A stretch of 64,000 nucleotides of DNA from COE1 sp949066965 (GTDB lineage Bacteria > Bacillota > Clostridia > Lachnospirales > Lachnospiraceae). The stretch is taken from positions 124,001 through 188,000 of the forward strand of contig CARTDA010000003.1 of the NCBI GenBank assembly GCA_949066965.1. Direction: 5' to 3'. Shown here piece after piece: positions 41,510 through 52,200 of the stretch (its first letter is position 1; each line of letters opens with the position of its first letter). The position numbers and the translations under genes were made by a program. The notes under the pieces were generated by a model, which did no database searches, was not told the DNA's origin, and saw only the letters and a list, made by a program, of their open reading frames with translations.

Positions 41510-43930
41510 CTATGCGCGCAGTTCAATGCCAAGCCCCTCTAATCCGTTCAGAATCTTTTTCATGGCGCCTGACACGTCACTCTCCTCAAGCGTCCTGTCC
41601 TTTGCCCGGAACGTAATCGAGTAAGCGACAGACTTAAATCCCGCCTGAATCTGACTGCCCTCATAGATGTCAAACAGGCGATACTCTTCCAGAATTTTTC
41701 CGCCACGCTGTTCAATCACCCGCTCAATATCCCCGACCAGTATATTTTTAGGCACTACCATGCTGATATCACGTGACACGGCAGGATACTTCGCAATTCC
41801 CTCATACTTTCTGTCAAAGGAAGCAAACGGAAGTATCTCCGGCATGTCAAGCACCGCAACATAAACCTTGGTGTCTATCCCATAATTGTCACCAACCTCA
41901 GGGTGTACCTCACCCAGATAACCGATAACCGTGTCTTTATACTGTATCAGTGCCTGACGTCCAGGATGAAGAAACGTTTTTTCCGCATTCGGGTCATAGG
42001 TAATCTTCTTTGTCATGCCGATGCTCTCAAGAAACTCCTCGACAACACCCTTCATGGTGAAGAAATCCCCCTCCCCATACATACCGAGTGTGAACTGCAT
42101 TCTCTCATCAGGGTAGTCCACCACCGGCAGGCTTTTCGGAATGTAAATATTGCCAAGCTCATACAGGCGCACATTCTTGTTTCTGCGGTTGTAATTCGTG
42201 GCAAGCGATGTCAGGATTCCGTTCAGGGAAATCGTTCTCATAATCGAGAAATCCTCCCCTAACGGATTGGAAATTGTCACTGTATTCCGAAGGGCGCTGT
42301 CTGCCGGTATCAGAAGCTTGTCAAAGACCTTTGGACTCTCAAACGAGTAACACATGCCCTGTGAAAAACCACAGTACTCGGCAATGTCCCTTGCCTTCTC
42401 CTCAATTCGCAGCTTAAATGGAAGCTTGCCTGTCGTCGCCTCACCGCTTGGAAGCGTGGTGGGGATTTTGTCATATCCGTAAAATCTTGCAACTTCCTCG
42501 GCGATATCCGCAAAACATCCAATATCCTGTCGGAACGAAGGCGCCGTAATCATGCCAGTCTGCTCATCATAGGCAAGCTCCAGCCTGCCGAATATCTCAA
42601 GCATTTCGTCTTTTGCAATGTCCGTTCCAAGAAACTGATTGATTCTCTCCGGCTCAAACCGAATCTGCTTCAACTCCTTGAAGGGTTCTTTTACGTCAAC
42701 TATTCCGCCTACGACTTCCCCGCAGCCAAGTTCCTCTATCAGATGGCACGCCCTGTTGATAGCCGCCTCTGCATTCCTCGGATCCAGCCCTTTCTCAAAA
42801 ATTCCGGAAGCGTCTGTCCGAAGCCCTACCCTCTTGGACGACTTCCTGATATTCGCACCGTTAAATGTCGCCGCCTCAAACAGTACTGTCTTAACATCAT
42901 CGGTAATCTTGGAATTCTCACCGCCCATAATGCCTGCAAGACCAATTTCTTTTTCCGCATCACAAATCATGAGCATTTCCGAGTCAAGCTTGCGTACCTG
43001 TCCGTCAAGCGTCTGGAATTCGTCCCCATCCTTTGCACGTCTGACAATAATTTTGTTTCCGGCAACATTGGCAAGGTCATATGCGTGCATCGGCTGGCCA
43101 TACTCCATCATGACATAGTTTGTGATGTCAACGAGATTGTTAATCGGCCTGATGCCGCATGAAGCCAGCCTTCTCTGCATCCATTCGGGAGACGGTGCAA
43201 TCTTGATGTTTTTGCACACTCTTGCACAGAAACGTGAGCAGAGGTCTGCATCCTTTATCTCCACCGAAATAAAATCATTTACATCCTCTCCGTTTCCCCT
43301 GACTTCCACCACTGGCGGAATAAATGGTTTTCTAAATGTCGCAGCTGCCTCCCTCGCAATTCCCAGAATGCTGTAGCAGTCCACACGGTTCGATGTCACC
43401 TCATACTCTACCACCGTATCATGCAGCCCGAGTGCCTCTATCGCATCCTCCCCGGGTGTCACGGGCTTCTGGAATACATAGACGCCATCCTCTGGTGCCT
43501 CTGGATACATATCGCGGCTGGAACCAAGCTCCTCAATCGCACACATCATCCCTGCCGACTCAACGCCGCGCAGTTTCCCAGCCTTGATTTTTATTCCGTT
43601 TTCCGGAAGCGGGCCGCCGTCATGCCCCCCGGCTACCTTGCCGCCGTCAAGGACGGTGGGAACATAATCCCCCTCCTTCAGATTCTGTGCCCCGGTTACA
43701 ATCTGTACGGTCTCCGTTCCGACATTGACCTGACAGACAATCAGCTTATCGGCGTCCGGATGACGCTCAATCTTTTCAATATGCCCGACAACAATCTTTT
43801 CAAGATTCTTGTCCAGCCGTTCAAATCCTTCTACCTTTGTCCCTGAGAGTGTCATTGCATCACAGTATTCTTTGTCCGCACATGCAAGCTCAGGGACATA
43901 TGCCCTAATCCACGATAATGATGTATTCAT
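41510..43930 (-). CDS. pheT: Phenylalanyl-tRNA synthetase beta subunit
   Basis: The 806-residue subunit has an N-terminal tRNA-binding/OB domain (about 40-150), the B3/B4 editing domain, B5 domain, catalytic-like core and C-terminal anticodon-binding FDX-ACB domain (ITFRAKDRTLEESDV near the end). The ATG at 43930 follows GGAGG by six bases; the longer frame to 43948 overlaps that site. It is co-transcribed with pheS under T-box control. Confidence 0.97.
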   Translation of the reverse strand: MNTSLSWIRAYVPELACADKEYCDAMTLSGTKVEGFERLDKNLEKIVVGHIEKIERHPDADKLIVCQVNVGTETVQIVTGAQNLKEGDYVPTVLDGGKVAGGHDGGPLPENGIKIKAGKLRGVESAGMMCAIEELGSSRDMYPEAPEDGVYVFQKPVTPGEDAIEALGLHDTVVEYEVTSNRVDCYSILGIAREAAATFRKPFIPPVVEVRGNGEDVNDFISVEIKDADLCSRFCARVCKNIKIAPSPEWMQRRLASCGIRPINNLVDITNYVMMEYGQPMHAYDLANVAGNKIIVRRAKDGDEFQTLDGQVRKLDSEMLMICDAEKEIGLAGIMGGENSKITDDVKTVLFEAATFNGANIRKSSKRVGLRTDASGIFEKGLDPRNAEAAINRACHLIEELGCGEVVGGIVDVKEPFKELKQIRFEPERINQFLGTDIAKDEMLEIFGRLELAYDEQTGMITAPSFRQDIGCFADIAEEVARFYGYDKIPTTLPSGEATTGKLPFKLRIEEKARDIAEYCGFSQGMCYSFESPKVFDKLLIPADSALRNTVTISNPLGEDFSIMRTISLNGILTSLATNYNRRNKNVRLYELGNIYIPKSLPVVDYPDERMQFTLGMYGEGDFFTMKGVVEEFLESIGMTKKITYDPNAEKTFLHPGRQALIQYKDTVIGYLGEVHPEVGDNYGIDTKVYVAVLDMPEILPFASFDRKYEGIAKYPAVSRDISMVVPKNILVGDIERVIEQRGGKILEEYRLFDIYEGSQIQAGFKSVAYSITFRAKDRTLEESDVSGAMKKILNGLEGLGIELRA

Positions 43931-44014
43931 AGTAATCCTCCATTCCAATCTTCTTTATCCACAACATCCAAGCATTTATTCTATATTTTGTCTTAAATCA
44001 TTCCGGAACAGCTC

Positions 44015-45034
44015 CTAAAACTGCTTCAGGAATCTGATATCATTTTCATACAGTAGTCTCATGTCATCAATCTCATACTTCAACAGGGCAATTCTCTCGA
44101 GACCCACGCCAAACGCAAAACCTGTATAAGCATCCGGGTCAATATTGCTCATTTTCAACACGTTAGGATGCACCATGCCGCACCCTAAAATTTCTATCCA
44201 TCCCTCGCCCTTGCAGAACCGGCAGCCGCTTCCGCCACACTTAAAGCACGATACATCCATCTCGGCAGACGGCTCTGTAAATGGGAAATGGTGCGGCCTG
44301 AATTTCACCTTTGTTTCCTCACCGAACAACTCGCGCGCAAACTCGGCAAGCGTTCCCTTTAAGTCCGCAAATGTAATATTTTTATCGATGACAAGCCCTT
44401 CAATCTGGTGGAAGGAAGGAGAGTGTGTCGCGTCCACCTCGTCCGAACGGAATACGCGCCCTGGCGCAATCATCCTGATGGGGAGCTTCCCTTTCTCCAT
44501 CTCGTGAACCTGTACCCCTGAAGTCTGTGTCCTGAGAAGGATATCACTGTTAATGTAAAATGTATCCTGCTCGTCCTTCGCGGGATGGTCAGCCGGAATA
44601 TTCAGCGCCTCAAAGTTATAATAGTCCTTTTCTATCTCCGGTCCCTCTACAACCTCATACCCCATGCCGGTAAAAATTCTCTCGACCTCCTCAAGGGCAA
44701 TAGTGTTCGGATGACGATGTCCCACCTTGTTTCTTTGAGCCGGAAGTGTCACGTCAATCACTTCCGCTTTCATCTTTGCCTCGCGAAGCTTTCTTTCCAT
44801 ATTTGTCCGCGCCTCGTCCAGAATCCGTTCGATTTCCTCCCGCGCCTCGTTGACAAGCTGCCCTACCTTCGGTCTGTCCTCAGGCGCCACATCCTTCATA
44901 CCCTTTAAAACAGCTGTAAGCTCACCCTTTTTTCCCAAAAAACTGACACGCACGTCATTTAACTTATCCAGCGCTTCACTCTCATTAATCTGACGGATTG
45001 CCTCCGCCTTAATCTGCTCCAACTTCTCTTTCAT
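44015..45034 (-). CDS. pheS: Phenylalanyl-tRNA synthetase alpha subunit
   Basis: The 339-residue class II synthetase subunit has an N-terminal coiled coil, motif 2 (APGRVFRSDEVDATHSPSFHQIEG), and motif 3 (FAFGVGLERIALLKY). With PheT it charges tRNA-Phe. AAAGGAG precedes the ATG. A T-box leader, terminator and a dispersed repeat lie upstream. Confidence 0.98.
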   Translation of the reverse strand: MKEKLEQIKAEAIRQINESEALDKLNDVRVSFLGKKGELTAVLKGMKDVAPEDRPKVGQLVNEAREEIERILDEARTNMERKLREAKMKAEVIDVTLPAQRNKVGHRHPNTIALEEVERIFTGMGYEVVEGPEIEKDYYNFEALNIPADHPAKDEQDTFYINSDILLRTQTSGVQVHEMEKGKLPIRMIAPGRVFRSDEVDATHSPSFHQIEGLVIDKNITFADLKGTLAEFARELFGEETKVKFRPHHFPFTEPSAEMDVSCFKCGGSGCRFCKGEGWIEILGCGMVHPNVLKMSNIDPDAYTGFAFGVGLERIALLKYEIDDMRLLYENDIRFLKQF

Positions 45035-45074
45035 CCCTGTTCTCCTTTACTTTACAAAATTTCTATTGCAGCTT

Positions 45075-45115
45075 TTGCTGACATATTTCCTTTAGACGCC
45101 CGTGTGCATAAAAAA
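45075..45115. repeat. ATGCACAC dispersed repeat, copy 3 (minus orientation)
   Basis: On the minus strand this reads from the terminator T-run into ATGCACACGGGCGTC, then TAAAGGAAATATGTCAGCAA. It matches 32461-32501 at 38 of 41 positions. It lies between the T-box terminator and the pheS ribosome binding site. Confidence 0.75.
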
Positions 45116-45420
45116 TCCCTCACAGGAAAAACTCCTGCAAGGGACGAATAAACCGCGGTACCACCCATGTTCCTGTCTTGTATATCCATGTTCATATACG
45201 TAACAGACGCTCAACAGACGTAACGTGTCACTCCGTCTTTTTCTACCATATCAGCCAGTCTCCCTCAATGAAAGACAGCCAAACTTCAAAAAAGCTGCTC
45301 CGGTGGGAAATTCAACATCACATCTGAACTGGGGAGGCTTTCAGCCGGTGACCTCCGTTCTCTGGCAGAAAATGTGACTCTACTTTGCACCTTCATTGCA
45401 TTTGCATGATAAGTAATATT
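45110..45420 (-). promoter_or_regulatory. T-box leader of pheST
   Basis: The minus strand contains the T-box GGGTGGTACCGCGG (45153-45166), a 5' stem I region with AGAGAACGGAGG and GCTGAAAGCC (about 45330-45370), and a GAATTTCCC specifier-like loop. A TTC codon at 45307-45309 matches phenylalanine. The terminator (arms 45116-45124 and about 45136-45144, T-run 45110-45115) competes with the antiterminator formed by the T-box. Uncharged tRNA-Phe would allow read-through to pheST. Confidence 0.92.
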
Positions 45421-45430
45421 ATTAAAATTT

Positions 45431-45459
45431 ATAATATGTTATCATCCGCAAAATGTCAA
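45431..45459 (-). promoter_or_regulatory. Promoter of the pheST T-box operon
   Basis: TTGACA (45454-45459) and TATTAT (45431-45436) are separated by 17 bases on the minus strand, giving a transcript that starts near 45424. Confidence 0.85.
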
Positions 45460-45493
45460 GCCCAAAAATAAAAATGCCGGTATATTTATCTAA

Positions 45494-46372
45494 CTATTTC
45501 AGCCGTGTATACAAAATCTCCATCTTCCCATAATCTGTCATGATTTCGAGAATCATGCTGTTGGTAATATTATAATCTGTGGCATTGTACTCATGGACAT
45601 ACAAATCACTCTGAAACTGTACGCCATTTTGTGCCTTATCCTCTATGGCGCTCATGGCATATGTAGATATGATGTTTCCAATTTCCATAAGGGCAGAACG
45701 CTCAATATCATCCATAAAATCAATATTCGGAAGCTTCATGCCGCTAATCTTATTGTACAGAACATCGACAAGTTTGTCTGACATTCCGTACAGAAACAGA
45801 TGTCTGTTTCCCCCCTCTGCAATTGTCCTGACAATCACGGCACCATCCACATCACCCTTATAAATACAGCTCTTTACGTCTAAAATTGGAATATCATACA
45901 TTTCGGTCAGAAGCTTATGTGCAACACTTTTGATAAAGCTTTCTGTGTCAACAAACGATTCCAGGTTTTGCAGTGGTATATTCTTCAATATCTTTCTGTC
46001 ACAGATACAGACATGATTGACAAGCCATGCAAGCATGGAACCAATAAAACTTTTTAAATTTTTCGTGGAAAAATCCTTTCCAAGAAGTTCCTTGTATACC
46101 TGAACCGTATTTTTAAAGTCTTCATGAATCTTGACATGCTGGTCATAGCTCACATATTTCTTCTCTCTCTGAAGCGCCTGCTCCGAGTCAAAATGAAATT
46201 TTGTGTAATCCACAAGAAAATCAATCGTGTCCATGCATTCCTGTCTGTTGCTCTTCCTGTCACCACTCTTGGCAATTTCCAGCAAATGCTCAATCTTGTC
46301 AAACAGCTGACGGTGCTGTTCATCAATTTTGTCAATCCCAACCTTGTATTCATCTTTCCATAAAGCTGCCAT
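45494..46372 (-). CDS. Hemerythrin domain fused to a CheC/CheX-like domain
   Basis: The 292-residue protein has an N-terminal bacteriohemerythrin domain (about 1-133) with diiron ligands in IDEQHRQLFD, FHFDSEQ and YDQHVKIHEDF. A C-terminal domain of about 150 residues has the CheC-type helix ERSALMEIGNIISTYAMSAIED. Hemerythrins bind oxygen or nitric oxide, and CheC-like domains act in chemotaxis or as phosphatases, so oxygen-sensing taxis is a natural inference. The ATG at 46372 is preferred over 46393, which lacks a ribosome binding site. It has its own promoter. Confidence 0.85.
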   Translation of the reverse strand: MAALWKDEYKVGIDKIDEQHRQLFDKIEHLLEIAKSGDRKSNRQECMDTIDFLVDYTKFHFDSEQALQREKKYVSYDQHVKIHEDFKNTVQVYKELLGKDFSTKNLKSFIGSMLAWLVNHVCICDRKILKNIPLQNLESFVDTESFIKSVAHKLLTEMYDIPILDVKSCIYKGDVDGAVIVRTIAEGGNRHLFLYGMSDKLVDVLYNKISGMKLPNIDFMDDIERSALMEIGNIISTYAMSAIEDKAQNGVQFQSDLYVHEYNATDYNITNSMILEIMTDYGKMEILYTRLK

Positions 46373-46418
46373 GCCCCTATCACCTTTCTTCATCCATCGT
46401 AAATTGATTTACAGTAAT

Positions 46419-46447
46419 AGTATACCATCCCATGGAAAAATTTACAA
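46419..46447 (-). promoter_or_regulatory. Promoter of the hemerythrin-CheC-like gene
   Basis: TTGTAA (46442-46447) and TATACT (46419-46424) are separated by 17 bases on the minus strand, overlapping the end of the yihY-like gene. Confidence 0.75.
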
Positions 46448-47308
46448 GACATCTGAAAGATAATCATCCACATATCCATCCGCAATCCACTTATTGACAA
46501 GTGCGCCACAAAAAAAAATGTACATACAAAAATACAGCCAAATCATCACAATCACGATACTCGTCAGGCTGCCGTACATGGAAAATCCGCCAAAATAATC
46601 AATGTAGACAGAAAAACCAAACGAGTACAGTGTCCAGAACACCGAAGTGACCACCGCCCCGGGATAATGCTCTTTCCATGGGAGCGCATTGTTTGGCAGC
46701 AGGCTATACATGGTACAGAATACCACCGAAATCATTCCGGCGACAAATATATGGCGTATCCCGCCGAAGAACCGCCATAGGTTCGCCAGCGTACCGCTGT
46801 CAGGAATCAGCCATTTCGCCAGCGTGTTTCCAAAAACAAGGACACCTGCCGACAGCAATATCGCAAGCAGTAAAAAAATGGTGTAAAAGGCTGCCTTCAA
46901 CCGCAAAAGAATATATCCTCTCGTCTCCTCCACCTCGTAGATATGGTTAAGTCCCCTAATCAGCGCCAAAACTCCCTTGGAAGCTGACCAGATTACCACA
47001 AAAGCCGAAATTGACAGCAGCGTCAGCTGGTTTCCATGGTAACTGTCTACAATGCTCATCAGGAAAAGATATATTTTCTCTGGAATGACTGCCTGCGAAA
47101 TATTGACCATTTCCTTGTTGCCAAAGATGTTATGCGGCAGAATGCCACTGACAATCATGACCATCGGAATCACTGACAGGAACAAAAAGAACGCGGCGCC
47201 GGAGGCGTAGGTTCCCACCTCAGCCTCATTAAACGCTCCGCGTATTTCCTTTTGCATCCTGTATAACCTTGAAATTATTGACATCCGGGACTGCCCCTTC
47301 CCAATCAT
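46442..47308 (-). CDS. YihY/BrkB family membrane protein
   Basis: The 288-residue protein has six hydrophobic helices and the family segments TYASGAAFFLFLSVIPMVM, LTLLSISAFVVIWSASKGVLALIRGLN and YSLLPN. It is often mislabelled as ribonuclease BN; its function is unknown, with a possible transport role. The start at 47308 overlaps the stop of the SpoIID-like gene by four bases (ATGA), giving coupling. An internal ATG at 47284, behind AAGGGG, is an alternative. Confidence 0.88.
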   Translation of the reverse strand: MIGKGQSRMSIISRLYRMQKEIRGAFNEAEVGTYASGAAFFLFLSVIPMVMIVSGILPHNIFGNKEMVNISQAVIPEKIYLFLMSIVDSYHGNQLTLLSISAFVVIWSASKGVLALIRGLNHIYEVEETRGYILLRLKAAFYTIFLLLAILLSAGVLVFGNTLAKWLIPDSGTLANLWRFFGGIRHIFVAGMISVVFCTMYSLLPNNALPWKEHYPGAVVTSVFWTLYSFGFSVYIDYFGGFSMYGSLTSIVIVMIWLYFCMYIFFCGALVNKWIADGYVDDYLSDVL

Positions 47309-48807
47309 CTGGCTGTCCTGTCAATCGCACCGGCAGCCCTTATGCTTCCTTTATAATAATATGCCAGAATCCGGTCAGCTGTTAATCCTTTCTCAGCCAA
47401 TGCCTTTGCCCCATTCTGTGACATGCCGCATCCATGCCCAAATCCTGCCCCATGTATTGTTATCTGCTTTAAATTATCCCCGCTTTCTCCATTATTATCA
47501 TAGCTTTTTTCAATATAAAAATATGCACTCGGAAGAAGGTCGCCCATTGTGTAGGCACTGCCGTCCTTCCTGTATATTACATCATCGTCACAGCCCAGTG
47601 CCTGCCTTATCGCATGCTGCGACATGACACTCACCCGGAAATTCTCCGTATCAATTATTATTCCTGTCACCAGCCCACTTTTTCTGCGCCCTAAAATCCG
47701 GATGTCCCGGACTGCCTTCTCCTCCAATATTTTATCAGACGAAAGAAGCCTGGAACGAATCCTGACTGCATGCGGCTGCGCAAGTGACAGGCTATAAAGT
47801 TTCTGAAACATCTTTTTCGCGGCAGATGCATCCAGCACCTTGTCATAATTCCAGCGGTACCATGCCTCGCCATACTCCACATCCTCTGCATTACCGTTAT
47901 CAATGTACTGCTTATATGCCAGCTCCCCCTCCTCACTGTTTGATGCATAGAGTTCATTTCCTGTCTCGGTCAGGTAGCTGTCCTCCCCAGGCACCGTATT
48001 CATCCATACGCCCGCGCCCCCATTATACCCGCCCGAAGTCGAATAATAAAAGCTTTCCACAATTTCCTCTTTATATGTCAATACCTGATTCTTTGTCGCA
48101 TCCACCGCCCTGTTCGCATCCGGGGACTCGTCACAGTTCCCATACACCTGGAATGCAGTGCTGTCGTCCATATGCGCTTTCCAGTCCGGATATGCATACT
48201 TCTGCTTGTGAAAATATGTATATGTCCTTGCACAGACTGCCTGTGCCTTCAATGCCTCCTCCGGATAGGACGGCGGCATCTCGCTCGGTACCACGCCGTA
48301 CAAATATTCCTCAACAGGAAGCTCATTTACAACAACGATTCTGTCTCCCGCAGCATGGCATTCCAATGTTCCCCTGTACTGTGCCGGACAGTTCCGCTCA
48401 AGATTCCTGATTTGCAGTTTTCCGTTATTTTTTCCCTTCAAGCATATCATGGAACTGTCATGGAACGCATTGCCATTCAGGACATATTCCGCGCCGGGTG
48501 CATATTCAGAAACCGTTCCGTTGTCATCCACAAGCATTCCCTCACTGCATGCAATATGAAGCTCCGTATGGTAGATTCCACGGTATCCCCGGTTCATAAT
48601 CAGGATTCTAACATTTTCGTCAAATGGAAGACACACCATATCGGCCGCTTCTTCCTTCTTGTCGTTCTCGTCCTCCTGTCCATAGTCCTCTGTTTTCTCT
48701 TCCCCAGCCCCCCTGTTTTCTGTCTGATTCACACTGCACTTGTAAATGCCAAGCGCCAGGACTATCCATAAAATGACGACCAAAACCTTTTTGGAAAACC
48801 CCTTCAC
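47305..48807 (-). CDS. SpoIID/LytB domain protein
   Basis: The 500-residue protein has an N-terminal membrane helix (about 8-24), an acidic linker and a SpoIID domain (about 165-490). Recognisable segments are GVVPSEMPPSYPEEALKAQAVCARTYTY (catalytic glutamate) and HGAGFGHGCGMSQNGAKALA. SpoIID-type lytic transglycosylases cut denuded glycan strands during engulfment. This larger version may serve sporulation or cell-wall remodelling. It is coupled to the YihY-like gene. Confidence 0.9.
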   Translation of the reverse strand: MKGFSKKVLVVILWIVLALGIYKCSVNQTENRGAGEEKTEDYGQEDENDKKEEAADMVCLPFDENVRILIMNRGYRGIYHTELHIACSEGMLVDDNGTVSEYAPGAEYVLNGNAFHDSSMICLKGKNNGKLQIRNLERNCPAQYRGTLECHAAGDRIVVVNELPVEEYLYGVVPSEMPPSYPEEALKAQAVCARTYTYFHKQKYAYPDWKAHMDDSTAFQVYGNCDESPDANRAVDATKNQVLTYKEEIVESFYYSTSGGYNGGAGVWMNTVPGEDSYLTETGNELYASNSEEGELAYKQYIDNGNAEDVEYGEAWYRWNYDKVLDASAAKKMFQKLYSLSLAQPHAVRIRSRLLSSDKILEEKAVRDIRILGRRKSGLVTGIIIDTENFRVSVMSQHAIRQALGCDDDVIYRKDGSAYTMGDLLPSAYFYIEKSYDNNGESGDNLKQITIHGAGFGHGCGMSQNGAKALAEKGLTADRILAYYYKGSIRAAGAIDRTAR

Positions 48808-48854
48808 ATAAAAAATAACAGCTTCCTCCTTAAGCGTCTTTTATGCCACATTAC

Positions 48855-49071
48855 AAAAGCAGCCCGCTAAGGCTGCTTTTCCTCATTTGTTTTCCCCGAA
48901 ACGCCGGCTCTTGTATTTTGACTCCTAGCTGATGCTAGGTGGGCAACCGCAATCTTTCTCGCTGTCTTCCCCTGGCCATACTGGGGGGCATGACATTAAT
49001 CAGACAATGTAGGAATCCCGTTTAAAGTGATGTAGGTTCAAAATGACAAGAGTTATCGCACATTTCAGATT
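48855..49071 (-). ncRNA. ssrS: Probable 6S RNA
   Basis: A consensus promoter (49078-49106) and a 10-base terminator stem AAAAGCAGCC/GGCTGCTTTT (48855-48880) frame a 217-base transcript with no reading frame. CTCTTGTCATTTTGA near the 5' end pairs with TCAAAATACAAGAG near the 3' end, then an open bubble, TGTCT/AGACA and an apical CCCC/GGGG stem follow. A small CCTAGC/GCTAGG hairpin sits on the 3' side of the bubble. The 5' bubble strand (TTGAACC, then GGGATTCCT) closely resembles Bacillus BsrB from memory. 6S RNA traps sigma-A RNA polymerase. A different structured RNA is possible. Confidence 0.68.
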
Positions 49072-49077
49072 AACTAT

Positions 49078-49106
49078 AGTATACCCCATCACTATCAAAA
49101 TATCAA
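49078..49106 (-). promoter_or_regulatory. Promoter of the probable 6S RNA
   Basis: TTGATA (49101-49106) and TATACT (49078-49083) are separated by 17 bases on the minus strand. Confidence 0.75.
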
Positions 49107-49201
49107 CCACTAATCCTATTGCATCTTTACTAATATTTTACAGTAAATTTTTGCTATTTTATACTGACAGTCAGAAAAGACTGAGCGCCCGGCATGAAGT
49201 A

Positions 49202-49239
49202 ATGCACACAGACGCATAAGGAACCATGCCGCTTTGTGA
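49202..49239. repeat. ATGCACAC dispersed repeat, copy 4
   Basis: This copy reads ATGCACACAGACGCATAAGG and continues GAACCATGCCG, matching copy 1 (28212-28249) closely. It lies between the stop of the GGDEF gene and the 6S RNA promoter. Confidence 0.7.
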
Positions 49240-49256
49240 CTATACATATAGATTTT

Positions 49257-52200
49257 TCAACAACCTGTCGCATAGAATTTATATGCTGCTTTCCCTGATT
49301 TCTTCACGTCATAGAGCACCTTATCCGCCTCTTTCACCATGTTTTCAAGCTCCTCCTCCGAGCCTAGCAGTTTCCTGCTGCTGATGCCTATGGAGCAGGA
49401 TATCCGGTGTTCTTCCGGAATTTCAACACGTTTTCCAAGCTTTGCCCATATCATCCCCGTAAAGCCACCTGCCTGTTCAATATCGCTGTAAATGTTCTTT
49501 GCAAGCTGCTCGACACACAACAAATCATCTGTGTAAACAGTAATCAAAAATTCGTCACCGCCATACCTGGTCACAAAACCGTTCTCTCCGGTTTCTTTGC
49601 AAAAAATTTGTGACATACCTGTCAGAATGATGTCACCCACTCCATGTCCGAACGTATCATTATAGAATTTAAAATTGTCCAGGTCAATATACATGATTGT
49701 AATGGGTTTTGCCTTGCCTTTGCTACGCCCAATGATACCAGTAATATTTCCGTAAAATCCTTCTCTGTTATACAGCCCGGTAAGCTTATCGGTCACTGCC
49801 AGGTGGTTTAATTTGTCATTCATCTGCTGAATTTTTTCATTTGCCTCAAGCATGTCAATCGAGTTGAGCAGCTGCCTGATCAGGAATTCAAAAACAGCAT
49901 AATCACTCTCATCAAGCAAGTATCTGTTGGTCGGTGAATGCCAGTTGTCCTTCATTGTGATATAAGCTACCATAATAGCTTTCAGGGAATCATTATAATA
50001 AAATGGCAGACCAATGATGGAGCAGACCTTCTTCTTGTCAAAAAGCGATATGATATCCAGGTAATCCCTATAATTATTGTTCATCTTAGATGTCGCGAAG
50101 CCAAGCCTGTTCCTGTGGAAAAAGCCTTCTATCCTGCTGCGTCTCTCATTCTCAAATGCATATCCGGTATTATTGTAAAGCTCCACCGATTCATTTCCGT
50201 CGTATTTCACCAGCATCAGCCTGTCAATATTGAAATTATGTATGAACGCATTTACAGAAGGATGAATCAGTTCCTTTTTACTTTTTCCGCCGATCTCAAC
50301 CATTTTCTGCCATGCTGACAAAAAATTCATGCGCTTCTGCTGTTCCTGATTTTCCTTAAACACAGACGCATGACGCAGCACCTCGTCAATCTCGTGCCGC
50401 AGTCCTTGTAACAGATTCAGGCTGCGCTCCTTTATCAGACAGGATTTTTTTACCAGCTCTGCTTTCAGCTCAGCCACTTTCCCCTTACAGCCCTGAAAAT
50501 CATAAAATCCTATTGCCGCATTCAGGCATTGTACTGCTTCGTTCTCCCTGCCAAGAATGCGGTACAGGCTTGCAAATTCCGCCATATACTGCCCATATAT
50601 ATAAAACTGGTTTCCTGCGGATTCGTCAAGGCATCCCTCTGCCAGCTGAAAGTTCCTTAACGCCTCGTCATACTCCTTCCTGCTGGCAAGCTGCAGCCCA
50701 TATATAAAATAGTAAATAAAGAGATCGTCCTTACACATCGTGTAGTCATGAATAATTGTGGTCTCTTCTTCCTCATCTTCCTGCTTGTCAATTAAATGTT
50801 CCAAAAACAGCCTTGTCTTCTCAATATAAATCGCACATTTAAGCTGGTTCCCATTATAATAGCTGCACAGCGCCAAAAGCCCGGCGAGCTTTGATATATT
50901 GCAGACCCGCAGACTGTTCATCTTCGTTTCTTTCACAATCCGGAACGATAACTCAAGATACTCATACGCATTGAGATAGTCCTGCGCCATAATACAATTT
51001 ATCGCCATATTGTAGAGCGTCTCGCCGACAAAATCAATCTTTTCCATCTGCAAAAAACTAGTGAGTGCCTTATTATAGCAGTGAAGCGCCCTGTCATACT
51101 GTTCCATTGCAGACGAAATATAACCGACCCCGTTGTATATCATCGCTTCCTCGTAGGCATTCCTGCCCCGCACAAGCTCATGGCATTTATCATAGTAATA
51201 ATTTGCCGTCTTAAAAAATCCGTTTGTGGATGCTATCATTATATTATTTCTGTATGCTTCCATCATGAAGTACTCATTTCCGAGTCTCTTCATAATGGAA
51301 ATGCCTTTGTTAAAGTATACCAGTCTTTCCTCCACCTTATCCGCATCCGAAAAAAGTGCAGGTGCATTGTCATAAGCATAGGCATATATATGCGCCAGAT
51401 GATTCCAAAAATGATAGTTCTCCGCCATACGGATAACATCCTCATCCACAGCAATATCACTCGCGCAGAAAAAAATGTTGTGCCATCCCGACATCTTTAC
51501 CATAACACCCAGAAGCTTTGCAATAAAAATACCATAATCGGAGCTGCGTGCTTCTGCAATCTCAAGAAACTTTCCTGCGTATCTGTCCGCCTCGTCCAGC
51601 TTCCCATTATACATATGGGCCATACCCATAAAATAGTAATACGCGCAGTCCAACTTTTGGTCACATGTCTGGTTTCTAAGCTCCTTCAGCTTCTCGCACA
51701 ATAACAGCGCCTGCGAAAAATCCTGCGTGTAAATGGATACAAGCGTGTAAAGCATCACAATCTCACACTTATGGTTCCAGTCTATCTCAATCTCCTCGAC
51801 AGTTATCATCTTATATATGATTTCCAGATAATATTTTGCCTGTGAAAAGTCAAGGCAAAATAAGAGATTGTTTATTTTTGCAATATACACGCCAATCCGG
51901 TCTGTGATAAAGACAAAATCATTCAAAGTACTTCTTTGATTTTCCAATGTCCCGCAATTTATTTCCGTCACCAGATGCTTTTCAAAAATATAGCCATAAA
52001 ACTTCGTCCAGAGTGGCTGAATGTGCGGAAGCGGTACTTTTGCCTCATTGTAAGCCGCAACAACGGAAATATTGTTACAATTTTCATCCTCGAGCAGGTT
52101 GTGTATGAAGTGGAACGATGAACCGCCGGCATACTGTATATCATTCAGTAAAAATACCACATGCCCATCCTTTACAATATGGGATACAAGGTTTACCACC

